DNA of 64,000 bases from Aquatica leii (taxonomy: Eukaryota; Arthropoda; Insecta; Coleoptera; Lampyridae), in contig CM069435.1 of assembly GCA_035610365.1 (NCBI GenBank), forward strand, positions 91,793,389-91,857,388, read 5' to 3'. The notes beneath the pieces are model-generated. The model made no database searches, was not told where the DNA came from, and worked only from the letters and a program-made list of their open reading frames with translations. The translations under genes were made by a program, and so were the position numbers. Below are positions 1 to 11,020 of this stretch, piece after piece. Within the stretch, counting starts at the first letter, position 1. Each line of letters begins with the position of its first letter.

Positions 1-144
1 CACGAAAAATTTGCTGTGCTCAAGTCAATTGTTTATAAGACAAACTCAGCAGATCTACAAGAATTACATCAACAAATTATCGATGTTTGTCGTTCCATCA
101 CTCGTGAAACATTCCAAAAAGTTAGGCAAGAAGTTGAATTTTAA
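1..144 (+). pseudogene. mariner-family transposase remnant (C-terminal end)
   Basis: The open frame enters from the left edge and ends at TAA 142-144. It encodes a tail of the kind ...YKTNSADLQELHQQIID..., typical of the region after the third catalytic Asp in mariner/DDE_3 transposases. The same tail, diverged, occurs at 18180-18298, and homology between the two loci continues downstream into non-coding sequence. Only the last ~47 codons are in the window and no catalytic residue is visible, so it is called a remnant. Confidence 0.6.
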
Positions 145-329
145 CTATTTTTCTGTTTAAAAAAAGGTGAACATTTTAAACAGTTCTTGTAATTAGTTTA
201 TAGCATCTGCCGAAATTTCATTATTTGCTAATTATTTCAAAACTGTTAAGTGGAATGCCACTTTTTAGTATTTCTGGATGGCATTTTTAAAAGATTTTCA
301 ACAATGTATCAAAAGCGAGCGCTTGCAAT

Positions 330-740
330 TTACATTTTTTAAGTTGGGGTCGCTAAAGGTGAAAAGATACGTGTTGTTGTGCCACTGACCATGTCAATTT
401 GGTTCCCCATCCGTATTGTCCAAACCGGTTTTTGTAATCTGGTATTATTTTTTGTTGTAAACATATTCCTAATTCAAAGCTTTTAAATTGACACACTGTA
501 TATTTCTGTATGTAAACACGCATTCAGACTAGTCACGGCAGTGTTTCAATATATCATTATAAACTTTAATTTTGTATTTCTTATACCCATCAAATAGATC
601 CGTGGTTGATTGTTGATTCTGTTTTGTTGCACAATCTTTTTCCACTTCTTTTTTCTTTTAATTAAGTTACATTCAAGAATAATATTGATAGAATCTTAAG
701 CTTTTGCGGTTCTTTTGGGTATAATACTTTTTAGGCTTGA
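330..740 (-). pseudogene. ZMYM1/hAT-like transposase remnant
   Basis: On the minus strand this stretch aligns with 19210-19640, where a 65-codon frame reads ...DLFDGYKKYEIEVYNDILDTAVTSL... . That resembles the segment before the hAT-type dimerisation region of TTF/ZMYM1-like transposon proteins, where a core of the form F.V.V(F/Y)...D.A...L is usual. This copy has several indels and no long frame. The family assignment rests on a short motif and is tentative. Confidence 0.4.
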
Positions 741-1040
741 CTTTAGTCTCTCCTTGAGAGCCAAAACAAGAGGTAGGCTTTGGCCTTAGTCGTGCTGTCG
801 TTGGTAACCATTCAGGGTAGTGAATGTCGCTGAAGAAAATTGTGTAAGTAACAATATTAAATTAATAGCGATCGGTTAATTACAGACTTTCACTTTCTGT
901 TACCGCTTGACTGACTTCGTTATTACTCGGAGTGAGACTATAGGTTTTTTTTATTGATCTTTGTGTAGAGGGTGTAGTACTGGTAGCCAAAATTTGCTGA
1001 GTTTTAAAGCGTTTACTTGCGCGTCAGATAAATACGGAAT
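735..1040 (-). mobile_element. Penelope-like element 3' fragment (antisense)
   Basis: The reverse complement aligns with the 3' part of the Penelope-like repeat at 32100-32420. Shared landmarks, read on the minus strand, include a run around GGCTCTCAAGGAGAG, the string AAGCGGTAACAGAAAGT and the TAATAACGAA run. It abuts the ZMYM/hAT remnant, and the same junction recurs at 19640-19800. Confidence 0.55.
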
Positions 1041-2459
1041 TTGACGATCATGCAAAATAAATTCTAACTAAAAACATCATCTGTAAACGATGTACATTAA
1101 CTGTAATGGTTTACCTTTAATTGAACTAAAAAGTGAATGGATACAAGACGATGAATATAATATAAAAAAATATAAAACACAAAGATAAAAAAGAGTTTGT
1201 AAGAACTTGTGAAATAAATGTGGACACTTCAAACACCGTATGAAAAGTGCAAACGTTTTTTGGTTAGCTAGTGTATTGACATTCGGAACAAAATTGGTTT
1301 CTGCGCAGCGGTTCTTTAGTCTTGAAATGAACTCTATCATATGTAAGTACGTATGTAAAATTGTTTTTATAGTAATTAGATTGTTATTTGCAATTTACTT
1401 TAATTTTATACGTTCAAAATTTTACTATCAATAAGTATGTATCTAAAATTATAGAAAGAAATGTGTGTTTTTTTATTTGCGTAAAAATATAAATACGGTC
1501 ATAAAAGTAATACTATTTTTTTATGGTTTGAGAAAAACATGTAAAATTTAGTAATGGTAATCCCTTTTTTATTTACAAGACACAAGGACATAACCTCAAG
1601 GTATATTTACAAGTATAAATACTAGTAATATTATTAGAATGTGACTGAAAATGCGGTAATGTTCATTTTAGGGACATTTCCAATGACTATATGGCTGTAC
1701 ATGCACGGTCGTTATCACAATTAACTACCAATTTGTGTTGTATTTGTAAAATCAGAGTAGACGGTGCGCTGTGGTTCTCGACCTCATCGAGGGTTGCGTT
1801 TGCGAATTGAAATTTATAAGTACAAATTGTTTTATACTTGTTGAATTTGCTTTATTGTACAACGTGTTGCTCAACCAAAAAAAAACTTACTTTATATTGT
1901 GTGTCATTTCTATAAAAATATAATTCGTTCTATAACTTTGTCTTCGATAGAATAAACATACTCTGTTCTACTAGCCACATATTGTCTTTTATTCTTTAAC
2001 GGCTCGGAGTAGATTTAAACGAACTCTATCTACTCAGTTTTCTTTACTCCGTTTGGTGGTCTTTTAAACTTATTTTATAGTTCGGCACCGAGATTCATGC
2101 GGTACCTTTAGACCTAGAAGGTCGTATTTTACATTTAAGGCTACGTAATAGTTAAATACAAGTGTAAAAGTTGGAGAAGGTAGTGAGCAAAAGAAAGGGA
2201 GTTAGCAGTGGTAGTAAGAGGGCAAAACGAGAGAGAAACAGGTGGATAACGGAGAAAGAGTACAAGAGCAAGAAAGAATAAATAATTTAAGTAAAAAGTG
2301 TAAAACCGTGGTTAAAAGTATAAAACTGTGACGAAGAAGGGGGTTTAAGAGGAATAAACAGTATAATCGAGAAGGTGAACCATAAAAGAACTTCCTACAT
2401 TAATAGAAATTATAGCATTGAAGTCAAAATTAAAGCGAAATCACTACAAGTGGGACGTT
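1041..2459. other. AT-rich intergenic DNA, no gene recognised
   Basis: I see no recognisable coding segment. Short frames at 1077-1434 have no family signature. From about 2160 the plus strand becomes strongly purine-rich (GA/AAG repeats) and leads into the coiled-coil-coding remnant that follows. Confidence 0.5.
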
Positions 2460-2769
2460 TTAAACACGAAAAGTAAGAAAAGAAGACACGGAAGAATAAA
2501 AAAGGAGACAGGAATGAATAAAAGAGAAAGATAGTAAGAGGAAAAAGACAGACAACAAATATTTGGAAAAGGAAGAAAACAATAAGATCACCGGACATAA
2601 AAACATAACGGAGAAAATCGATGGAAACAGCTCAATAACAGAAATAGGAAAGAGAAAAGAACAGAAAGAAATGGAAGAGCTAAAGAAGTTAATAAGAGAG
2701 ATGATGAAACAGATGGAAGAAAACATGCAAGGAATAAGGCAAGAAATTAAAGAAAGGGAAAAGAAATAG
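2460..2769 (+). pseudogene. charged coiled-coil ORF fragment, probably from a non-LTR retrotransposon
   Basis: The plus strand encodes a Lys/Glu-rich segment ending ...MEELKKLIREMMKQMEENM...QEIKEREKK followed by a stop. Heptad-like Met/Leu/Ile spacing predicts a coiled coil. Similar Lys/Glu coils precede the endonuclease domain in many arthropod non-LTR retrotransposons, but no endonuclease or reverse transcriptase follows here. The next recognisable protein is a hAT transposase. The strong purine bias could also produce such a frame by chance. Confidence 0.35.
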
Positions 2770-2833
2770 AAGAAAAAAAAGAAGAACTGGTGGATGATAT
2801 AGAAAAGAGTAAAAAAGCGGAAGATGAGGAGAT

Positions 2834-3640
2834 ATGGTAAAGGAAGAATAATTCTACCAGCTGTAAGTGAAGCAATGCCCATGCTGTTGCACAAACCAGT
2901 TTTCGATATTCTAAAAAGAATTCCACTGGGTAATAATACTGTACAAAGATGGATTGACGAATTGGCTTAGTGTGTAGAAAACTCTTTATGTAACTACTTA
3001 AAAACATCTGAATTCTCTATACAGTCAACATTACCAGGAAACAACTTTAGTTTTAGCTTATGTGACCTTTGTAAAAAAAGAAAACATTTCCCATGAATTG
3101 TTATTAGCTACTGTTTGGAAACTGATCATCTCCGTTGTTACTGTTAATGTTTGACTTAAAACAAGCTATACCACATGTATTATCGGCGCATTGTGTCATT
3201 CATCAACATTATTTGGTCGCAAAAAACCTTAGTAAAAGTTTACATGAATTACTACATTATGTCATTATTTGCTCAACTTTGTTTGAAAAATGACGATGTC
3301 AATAATCGTTTACTACTTAACACAAAAGTACGTTGGTTATCTAAAAGTGCATGTTTGGATCGCTTCTATTCGCTTTTTGATTCAGTTTTGGAATTCCTGG
3401 AGACATTTGCAGCACAATTTAATTATCTCAAAAAGTAACATTGTTAATATGACTGATTTATTTGCCAGATTTAATGAGACTCATTTGAAACTACAAGGTG
3501 ATACATCAAATTTAATCAAAGTTAAATGTATATTATCTGTGTAATTGTTAATAGCATTTATTCATGGAAAACTACAAAGTTGTTTTTCATCGCATCTCCG
3601 ACTTATCACATATCTAAAAACAGTAGCGGTTCTCGCGCAT
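2834..3640 (+). pseudogene. hAT transposase remnant (ZBED5/SCAND3-like)
   Basis: Three frames on the plus strand carry consecutive pieces of a ZBED5/SCAND3-like hAT transposase. The first reads LPAVSEAMPMLL and NNTVQRWIDELA (about 2855-2970), where the family has a conserved NNTV.RRI. block. Then comes SAHCVIHQHYLVAKNLSKSL (about 3180-3240), the conserved HC.iHr...a.K region. Last is RLLLNTKVRWLSK...L.RFYSLFDSV.EFLE (3306-3400), the VRWLS signature, followed by DLFARFNE..LKLQGD (3450-3515). Stops and frameshifts separate the pieces and much of the catalytic core is missing. Short palindromes but no terminal inverted repeats were found. It is a dead copy. Confidence 0.7.
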
Positions 3641-3790
3641 GTAATATAGTGGCGCGTATTTAGCATAATAATAACAATACAAAACATGGCCTCGGCCTTG
3701 AAACACCAGAGGCGCTTTAAAAAAGTAAACTTACATCTATAAAACAACAATGAACAAGTAATATAGTAAATAAAGATAAAAGGGAAAAAC

Positions 3791-5090
3791 GAAATGTTTC
3801 CCGGGAGAAGGCATATTTTTGTAAACGCTTTCCTTACGATGCCAGCAGAGGTTCAAACGGAAGCTACTCGGCTGATGCCATCGCTACCAGGATGTAGATC
3901 AACGACTCGTCTAAGTTTCCAGCGTAATAGTGGTAAGTTATCATTCTTGATGACCACCAGTTGCCCTAATTTTAGACTGGCTTGGTCTCTTTTCCATTTG
4001 TTTCTCTCTTGAATAGAAGTTATGTATTCATGGCTCCAGCGAAACCAAAAATGTTGTCTGTGACGTCTGGCTCGTTTGTAGTCAGCAGCGAACGACTAAC
4101 AAGGAAATGGTCCGAAGTCCGAAGTCCGAAGTATCAAAAGAGTGTGTATTCGATGCAACGCGCTTGAGGTGATGTTTCACGCTTTTAATAGGAGCCTCCC
4201 CCAATCCTCCAACGTGAGGAGAGTGTACTGGTATAAAGTGCCAGTCAATTTCGTACTCACTGCTTGATTGACGAATAATACTTTAATTTTTCTTTAAAAA
4301 CAATAATAATTCGTGTTACGCACGTTTAGTCCCTACAAACTTCGTGCAATTGTCAGAGTATATTACGCGAGGTCGGCCTCGACGCGATATGAAACGTCGC
4401 AGAGCAAACATAAAGTATTCGGTGGATAATTGTGTGACTAATTCGAGGTTAACGCAAAGCAAACAAAAAGGCAAATGTATACCTTTATGGATTTAGATCT
4501 TCGACCGTGCCGCTCCTTTATTAAAAACGGACCGGCATAGTCCACACCAGTTGTTTCAAAAGGGAATGAGGGACGCAGTCTAGTAGCAGGAAGATTTCCC
4601 ATCAACGGATTTAGCGGTTTGGGGTTTTAACGAAAACAAGTAATACAGGTTCGAAACAGGTTTTCCTGATAAGAGAATAGGATGTTTTTTGTCGTAACTA
4701 AAAGTGACATTCGATAAACGACCTCGCACTCGAATTATTCCATCCCCTTCTATAAAAGATTTTAATCGAATAATCCGATTACAAGTTTTTACGGGTTCAT
4801 TTTTAGCAAGTGATTTCAATTCTTCGTCGAAGGAATCTGATTGAGTTTGCTTGGCAAGCTTTATTTCAGGAACAATGGGTGAAGTTTCCGCGCCTTTAAG
4901 TCACAAAGATTGTTCCTTTGCTAGTTATTCTGGGTCATGCCACCAAAGATTTGAAGAAACTTGGTTAGTTGCAGTGACACCCCTAGATAACAAATCTAAA
5001 AACTAAATTTGATAGAGCAGGAACATGACACCATTTATCATTTTTTGTGGTTTCCAAGAAAGTCTTTCTAGCCAGAACTATTGTAATAGT
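3791..5090 (-). pseudogene. BEL/Pao retrotransposon, RNase H to integrase part
   Basis: Read on the minus strand from 5090 leftward. There is an RNase H-like end with a LLSRGVTAT...SNLWWHDPE segment (about 5000-4920), typical of BEL/Pao. The integrase N-terminal region (4819-4580) reads RIIRLKSFIEGDGIIRVRGRLSN....YDKKHPILL. Degenerate integrase core and C-terminal pieces follow, among them PFETTGVDYAGPF (about 4555), ...GRLLLKA.NI and LKLGQLVVIKNDNLPLLRWKLRRV..LHPG (about 3990-3880), the last being the Pao-type C-terminal domain. Many stops and frameshifts are present. The gag, protease and RT of the same superfamily lie at 7990-10695 on the same strand, separated by 2.9 kb of unrelated DNA. 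Confidence 0.75.
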
Positions 5091-5094
5091 AGTT

Positions 5095-5932
5095 TTTGTG
5101 CTACCAACATCGCAAACTTCAAAATTCGTTCGTTAGTGTAGTTACGTAATGAACGAAAAAAGCTCTAGGGTGGCAAAATGAAAACTAGGAATCCACATAA
5201 AAGTAAGTGTTCAAAGTCAGTTAATATATTAGAACGAGTACGCGACAGGTGGAAAAATCATTTTAAAAATCTTGAAATTTAGTTAAAATTGAAGAAAAAC
5301 GATGTTCAAGTTAATGTCAAATGTGACAGATTTAGTAATAAATGTAGTACCATTATTATATTTCTGTTAATTTTTTTTAATTTTTCCAAAAAAAATGTGA
5401 TTTTACAAAAGGTAACACAAAAAATAATGTACATTACTCTCGTCGAAAGAACCATAGCATAACTCACTCACATGCAACGCTCGAAACAAGCGTCGAAAGT
5501 AAGAAATAGCATAACAAGCGTTAATGCGACGCGAGGCCGCACGGCCGAGCGTTGCATGTGAGTGAGTTATGCTATGAATCTTTCGACGAGAGTAATGTAC
5601 ATTATTTTTGTGTTGCCTTTTATAAAATTACATTCCTTTTTAAAAAAATAAAAAAAAATCAACAGAAATATAATGTTGGTACATTTATTACTAAATCTGT
5701 CAACTTTGATATTAACTTTAACATAGTTTTTCTTCAATTTTAACTGAATTTTAAGATTTTGAAAATAATTTTTCCACCTGTCACATACTCGTTCTAATAT
5801 ATTAATTGACTTTGAGCACTTAATTTTATGTGGATTAATAGTTTTCATTTTGCCATCCAAGAGTTTTTTTCGTTCATTACGTAACTACACTAACGAACGA
5901 ATATTGACGTTTGCGATGTTGGCAGCACAAAA
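5095..5932. repeat. foldback element with ~390-bp inverted arms
   Basis: Arms at about 5095-5488 and 5545-5932 are inverted copies of each other, with numerous mismatches, around a central spacer of roughly 60 bp. Matching landmarks are GTGCTACCAACATCGCAAAC at the left end against GTTTGCGATGTTGGCAGCAC at the right end, and the arms' inner GCATAACTCACTCACATGC against GCATGTGAGTGAGTTATGC. The flanks both contain TAGTA, a possible target duplication, but the exact ends are uncertain. No protein is encoded; the frames through the arms are by-products of symmetry. It sits between BEL/Pao pieces. Confidence 0.7.
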
Positions 5933-6066
5933 TAGTATATTGTATAATGAGTAAGGAATGGTTGTCATTGCCAACGAGTATGAAAATTTGCAACCGAGCC
6001 GAAGGCGAGGTTGGCAATTCGTACGAGTTGGCAATACACATTCCTTACGAATTATACACTATACTT
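5933..6066. repeat. short hairpin MITE-like element
   Basis: Arms 5934-5984 and 6016-6065 are inverted and imperfect. The left has TATAATGAGTAAGGAATG and ATTGCCAACGAGTA; the right has TACGAGTTGGCAAT and ATTCCTTACGAATTATA. The loop contains CGAGCCGAAGGCGAGG. It lies immediately beside the foldback element, so the two may be parts of one composite. No coding capacity. Confidence 0.55.
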
Positions 6067-6360
6067 TTTCTACGACTCTATATTTAATTAGTAATCAAAG
6101 TTATACAGAATTTTACGAAGAAAAATAACGCAGAAAATAAATAAACTAATTTAAAAATTTGTATTGGTAATACCTAAAATGACAATAAACACTTATGTCA
6201 AAACTTGTATTTATTTTATGTCAACTTGACAGCGTTTATACTATTAGTTATCTGTTACTATTATTTAATTCTTGTTTTTTACTCATCTCTAGTTAAAGAA
6301 ATGGTAAGTGTAATTTACTTGCTTGAATACATGCAATTTTGTTAACTTTAAATCATTTAA

Positions 6361-6514
6361 GGCGGGTTGCACAAAGCAAATCAAAAATGTAACAACTGAT
6401 TATTTCTCAAAACAATTGCTACATAGCCAATGAAACCACGTTTATTCGTGATGTAACAATTGATTTCAGAAATAATCACTTGCTACATTTTTGATTTGCT
6501 TTGTGCAACCCACC
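6361..6514. mobile_element. 154-bp MITE flanked by TTAA (piggyBac-type target)
   Basis: The element is bracketed by TTAA at 6357-6360 and 6515-6518. Its ends are inverted: left GGCGGGTTGCACAAAGCAAA, right TTTGCTTTGTGCAACCCACC. The inversion continues inward through AATGTA and the ATAATCA region. A TTAA duplication together with terminal inverted repeats is the hallmark of piggyBac insertion, so this is probably a non-autonomous piggyBac-like MITE. It encodes nothing. Confidence 0.75.
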
Positions 6515-6518
6515 TTAA

Positions 6519-7079
6519 GTATTTGAATTTTTAATTAATTTAATTTCAAGCATAACCTTATATGAATGAGCTGCATTAGATTAATAAGTACTAATAATTC
6601 AATGACAAGGTTTTGCTTATGCAGCCAGTAAATTAAAGAAATCTATTTATGTCGAAGCTTGAATCGTTAACAATGTCGTCAAGTTCTGAAAAATGTTGAT
6701 ATGATAGTTTTTTCTAGAAGCTTCAACCGAATAACATGTGGATGTGACTTACAAAGCAAATAAGGTAGATTTGTAAATGTTTAAAGATAATTTGTAATTA
6801 ATAGGTGTTATTCTTAAAAATGAAGCTTTCCGAACTAAGAAGATAATAAGATCATCGTAGTTAAAGAATTGAAAAGAATTCCTTTTAGAAAATGCAAGAT
6901 AGTTAATTATTCTAATGTATCAAATATGCTGTAATAATCTTTACTAAAAAAATAGTTTAAATATGAGAAATGAATTGTTAACAAAATACATTGTAGGTAA
7001 AAGAAAACAAGTGATTCAGTGCTTTTGCTTATAATTGCATCTAAATATATAATTTTTTCAAAATATAAACCAGTGGTTT
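6519..7079. other. AT-rich intergenic DNA, nothing recognised
   Basis: No coding signature, terminal repeats or structured RNA were seen in this stretch. Confidence 0.4.
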
Positions 7080-7990
7080 GCATTAGTCTTGTAACAATTG
7101 ATTATATTTATGTTTATCTTGTGTTATTTATTATCACGTAGGTCAAAAGTGTTTGTGATTAAATTTTTAACAAGGTAACGACAATGTGCGAATGAATTAT
7201 TGTTATAAGATAATATAATATGTAGTGAAAGTATACATAAATCCTTATGAAAACTATATTAATATAAGGATAAATAATAACAAACAGATATCAGGCATGC
7301 ACGAAAGAAACATTTTGGCATCTTGCAACCATCGATGAAAGCCAAAAGATAATTGGTTACTTCTGAATTATCATGCAGTTAAAATAACTGATAAATTTTC
7401 TAATAAATACTAACTTCTTTAAGTTAATTTGGTCATGTTATTATAAAATGAGTAATTTTATTTCAAAGATTGGTTTACTTAATCCGTTTATAACACTGCA
7501 AAAGCAAAAGTTCAATAAATTACTGTTAACATTTTTTTTCCATCAAAAGAAAACCATGCAAGAAAACAAATGGTTAGTTTGCAAATTAGAAATTTTTACT
7601 TATTCTAATTACCTTGAACTTCTAAAATATATTTACATTTCATTAGAAGAAAGACACTAAATGTCAACGTTTACAAATATAACCTAAAATATGTAATTTA
7701 TAAACCAAACTTTTTATGCTATATAACTAATGAAATACCTTTTACATGACCCTCAATGATTTTGTTTTCAAATTTTATAATTTGTGATGCAGGGAATATT
7801 TGTAAAAGTCTTCTAAATTATGTTCTTATAATTCATTATCCTGTACGTTAATAGGTTTGACCTGTACGGAAATGGCTTTGACCTGTACGGAAATGAAATT
7901 ACACAATCACAATGTACAACGTTGCCTTATCGCAATTAAACATACAATGTATCGTATTGTCTGTTAGTCCTAGAAAAAATAATTTTTGCT
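7080..7990 (+). other. IR-A distal 5' flank, homologous to the IR-B and IR-C 5' flanks
   Basis: The sequence aligns with the reverse complement of 28440-29330, and of the equivalent part of the second duplication unit. Landmarks in order are TATCTTGTGTTATTTATTAT (7116), CTTGCAACCATCGATGAAAG (7322), the repeated CCTGTACGG motif (7839-7895) and ACAACGTTGCCT (7917). In IR-B this block lies 0.55-1.45 kb upstream of the start codon. Here a 2.7-kb BEL/Pao fragment separates it from IR-A. Frames inside it (e.g. 7448-7660) have no family signature. Confidence 0.7.
7839..7895 (+). promoter_or_regulatory. candidate cis-regulatory motif cluster CCTGTACGG (IR-A)
   Basis: Three near-copies of CCTGTACGGAAATG lie at about 7839, 7860 and 7880; the first is CCTGTACGTTAAT. 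IR-B and IR-C each have two copies in the equivalent flank position. Recurrence inside a conserved upstream block suggests a transcription-factor site; the factor is unknown. Part of the recurrence could simply reflect shared ancestry of the flank. Confidence 0.35.
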
Positions 7991-10695
7991 ACAAAAATAC
8001 ACGGACTTAAGAATTCCAAAGGATCAAAAATTTATGAATTTTCAGATAAAATAAAGCGTTTAGTTATTTCGGCCTCTGTGGGTGCAGATATCAAAAACAT
8101 GAGGTCATCTGATAAACAGGACCACAATAAACCAAGGGTTTTTGTGCTTTTGTTTGTGCCCAACGACATAACATTAGAGTGAATATCGGATTCGTGAATG
8201 CCATTTAGAATTCTTGCGTAGATTGAATTTGCCAGAAGATTAAACTTTGGACAATGTCTCTACAATATAAGTCGCTTCTTACAAATTGGAAGCACCGGTT
8301 AGAACGTTGTCGACGTAAATATCGTCTCTTATCATGCAAGAGATAATCGGATGAACAAACTCGCAATCTCTACCCATTTGTAAAAGGCAACGTATAGCTA
8401 AAAAAGATGCAATAGTAGTCCCGTATGTGACTGTGTTCAAATTGTAATTTTGAATAGGTTCCGATGTAGTTTCCCTCTACAAAATCCTCTGCAAAGACCG
8501 TTGGCTCGGGTTCACAAAGACTTGACAGTACATCATTTCTACATCAGCAGAAATATCAATGTAATGTTGCCGAAAACAAATTAATATTGATTCCAAATCC
8601 TGTTGTAAAATTGGACCAACCATCTGAAGAGAGTTTAGAGAATGTCTTGAAGACGTAGGCGAGGGTCCGTTGAACATCACACGAAGTTAGGGGTAGTACT
8701 AGCTGTATCTCTTTTTCATGCTATGGTGTGGGGATAATACGAATTTTGAAAAGAATCAGGTTAAATAATAAACATATGACCAAGATGTTGATGGGATTTT
8801 ATAAAGGCAACGTATTGCTAACGGTATTTTTCACTAGCATTAAAACGTTTTTCAAGAGACTGCTTTTCCCCAGAATTTTGTGATTCACCAAGAAAACCAA
8901 CAGATTTCTTAAAAGGAATTGTTACTATAAATCGACCATCGTCTGCACGCTTAGTGTCTTTAAAAAATTTAAGTTCACAAATGTTTTTTCTGACGTAAGA
9001 GATTTTTTAGTCGGAAATTGGTCAATTTCCCACATGCGCTCCAATTGTGCTTGTATATCGATTATGTCAATTAAATGATATTGCACAAGATTACTGTTGA
9101 TAGAAAACGTGTTTCCAGAGATGATCCAACTAAGATAGGTCTTCTGAAGTACTGGAACATTTTGACCAAGCCGAACTTGTCCAATGGTCATTAAATCCCA
9201 AAAGATGCGCCGATAAGTAAATCGATGGAGACAACAAAGAAGCTATAGATTGTATATTGACGTCGCAACGTTGGGTTGTTTTTGATGCTATCTTTCTTAC
9301 TCCCGAGACAGTAATATTCACTGTTGATGTAGGCAACCTTAGTTTTTGACATAGCGAGGTAGTAATATAAACACGATTAAGCTCCCAAATCAAGAAGAAC
9401 ACGACATTGATGCGAAACGCCGAGTTCATCTATAATCTTTACTCGTGCAGTAGAAAGCAATAAAAAAATTGCATTAGATAAAAGAGCAGCTGTTATTTTG
9501 TTGGGTTTCTCTAAAGGAAGTGACGAAGAACTAGGATGTGTTGACAGAAACATCAGAATGGAGAAGAGAATGGTGTCTCTTTTTGCAATACTTACAGCTG
9601 AATTTTGAACTACAACGTGGCGAGAAATGCTTCTTGTACAGACAGTTTATGCAAACCTTTAACTCCTTCACTTTGGTATTGCGCGAATCAACAGATTATT
9701 TGAGAAATTCCTCACATTCACGAAGTATATGTTCACCCTTGCAAAGAGAACAAATTGCATTCGAAAAATGATTGCCGCTCTGTTGTAGCATATGCCTTGA
9801 CAATCTTGCTGTTTAACTTAGTTTCCAAGGTTTCAACAAAATCTGCCTTATCGTTAATAGATTTGCAGAAGTCATTTAAAGTAGGCAATTCAGTATATGA
9901 GTTAACTTTGTGGGCTTTTCACTGTCGGGCTGTTCAAGAGTCTAACGCGTTGGCGCTCAAGTGGACGAAAATTGATTCAAAAAGAGTATCTTCAGAAGCA
10001 AGAGATTTCAGCGCATGTAAATGCTTGTACAGACTGTCGTGGAGATTACGTAATTTGGTGATTCTTTGGGATGGACTTTATGTGATTGTGAACCAACATG
10101 CGCGTGTTATTATAACGTTCGCATAGAGTATTCCACGCAGTTTCGTAGAAGGACGATTTTATTTTATCGTTTGTGATGCGACTCCATATAGAGAGGATCG
10201 CTAATAATGGTATTTTTGAATCGAACTTATGTTCTCATTTTCGTGTATCAATGAAATAAACAAATCACGAAACTCGAGCCAAGCCTCGGCTGTGCCATCA
10301 AATTTTGGAATTGAAATTATAGGTAATTTAACCTCATTCGTTTTGGATGAATTATTTCGTTTGACAGACTTTTAGAGATAGGTTTAGTTATAGTAAACGC
10401 ATCGATAATTGATCGAGCTTTACCGCGTGCGTCATAATAAGAATCTTCGAACTCTGATCGTTAAGGTAATTCTGGTTGTAATGCATCTGATTGAGTTTCT
10501 ATTTTCGATTGAATTTCTGGAAACGCGGTTAAAAATGAAGCAGAATTGTTGTATCGTTCTTCTAATTCTTTGAGTTTGTGAATAGGTACTTCACCTTGGG
10601 TTTCGTGAGACTCTTGTACAGATTGTACCAATTTATGAAATGACGTAAGTTTTACTGTTATTGCAAATCGTTCCCGTTTTCAAGAATCCATTGAA
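7991..10695 (-). pseudogene. BEL/Pao retrotransposon, gag to reverse transcriptase part
   Basis: Read on the minus strand from 10695 leftward. A gag segment near 10320-10180 reads PKFDGTAEAWLEFRDLFISL and then NISSIQKYHY.RSSLYGVA, the classic BEL gag block. Zinc-knuckle remnants occupy 9770-9540 (CSLCKGEH, KHFSPRC). The protease (9429-9200) has a degraded DSG region followed by ITTSLCQKLRLP. The linker (9191-8925) contains a QKTYLSWIISG block. The RT (8680-8040) has DLESILICFRQHYI..SADVEMMYRQVFV and RDDIYVDNVLTGA, the catalytic YVDD-type motif with the second Asp as Asn. Many frameshifts show it is dead. It interrupts the IR-A 5' flank. Confidence 0.8.
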
Positions 10696-11020
10696 CTAAT
10701 GCGAAATAGCGCGTAATGTAAAAATGCGAAATAGCTATGTATAACAAATTAATTTACTATTATACCTTTTCTCAAATAAATTTTAATGACTACATCTCAA
10801 AATAAAATATTAATAATACCAAGAACATACAAATACGCATTTGGAACTTGTTTTTCTACAAAATTTATAAGTCTTTTTATAAAAGCTTTGAATGTTTGCT
10901 ACACTTAACGTAATAGCCTCTATTTTTAACCATTACCGTAAATGTATATGTAATGATAAACACATTAAATATTGGTCGAAAAATACTTAATGCGTTTTTT
11001 CGTTCAGGTTAGTCAGAGTA
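10696..11020 (+). promoter_or_regulatory. proximal 5' flank of IR-A
   Basis: About 325 bp remain between the BEL/Pao fragment and the IR-A start codon. It contains a direct repeat, AAATGCGAAATAGC (10693 and 10723). The last 60 bp resemble the start-proximal sequence of IR-B/IR-C only weakly (ATTGGTC, then a GCG..TTTTTTCGTT run). No clear TATA box was identified. The core promoter should lie here if the gene is expressed. Confidence 0.35.

Noticed and set aside
447..460. Apparent loss of the His in the second gag zinc knuckle (protein residues 447-460, encoded near 60030-59990)
   Set aside because: The four cysteines fit a C-X2-C-X9-C-X2-C cluster, as I recall for related gypsy gags, so it need not be a damaged CCHC knuckle. 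The coordinates given are protein residues, not bases.
2563..2769. Coiled-coil frame as a host protein
   Set aside because: Strong purine bias, no start context or exon signals, and adjacent transposase debris favour transposon origin or chance.
5567..5860. Frames of 63-97 codons on both strands in the foldback element
   Set aside because: They are produced by the inverted-repeat symmetry and are not conserved between the two arms.
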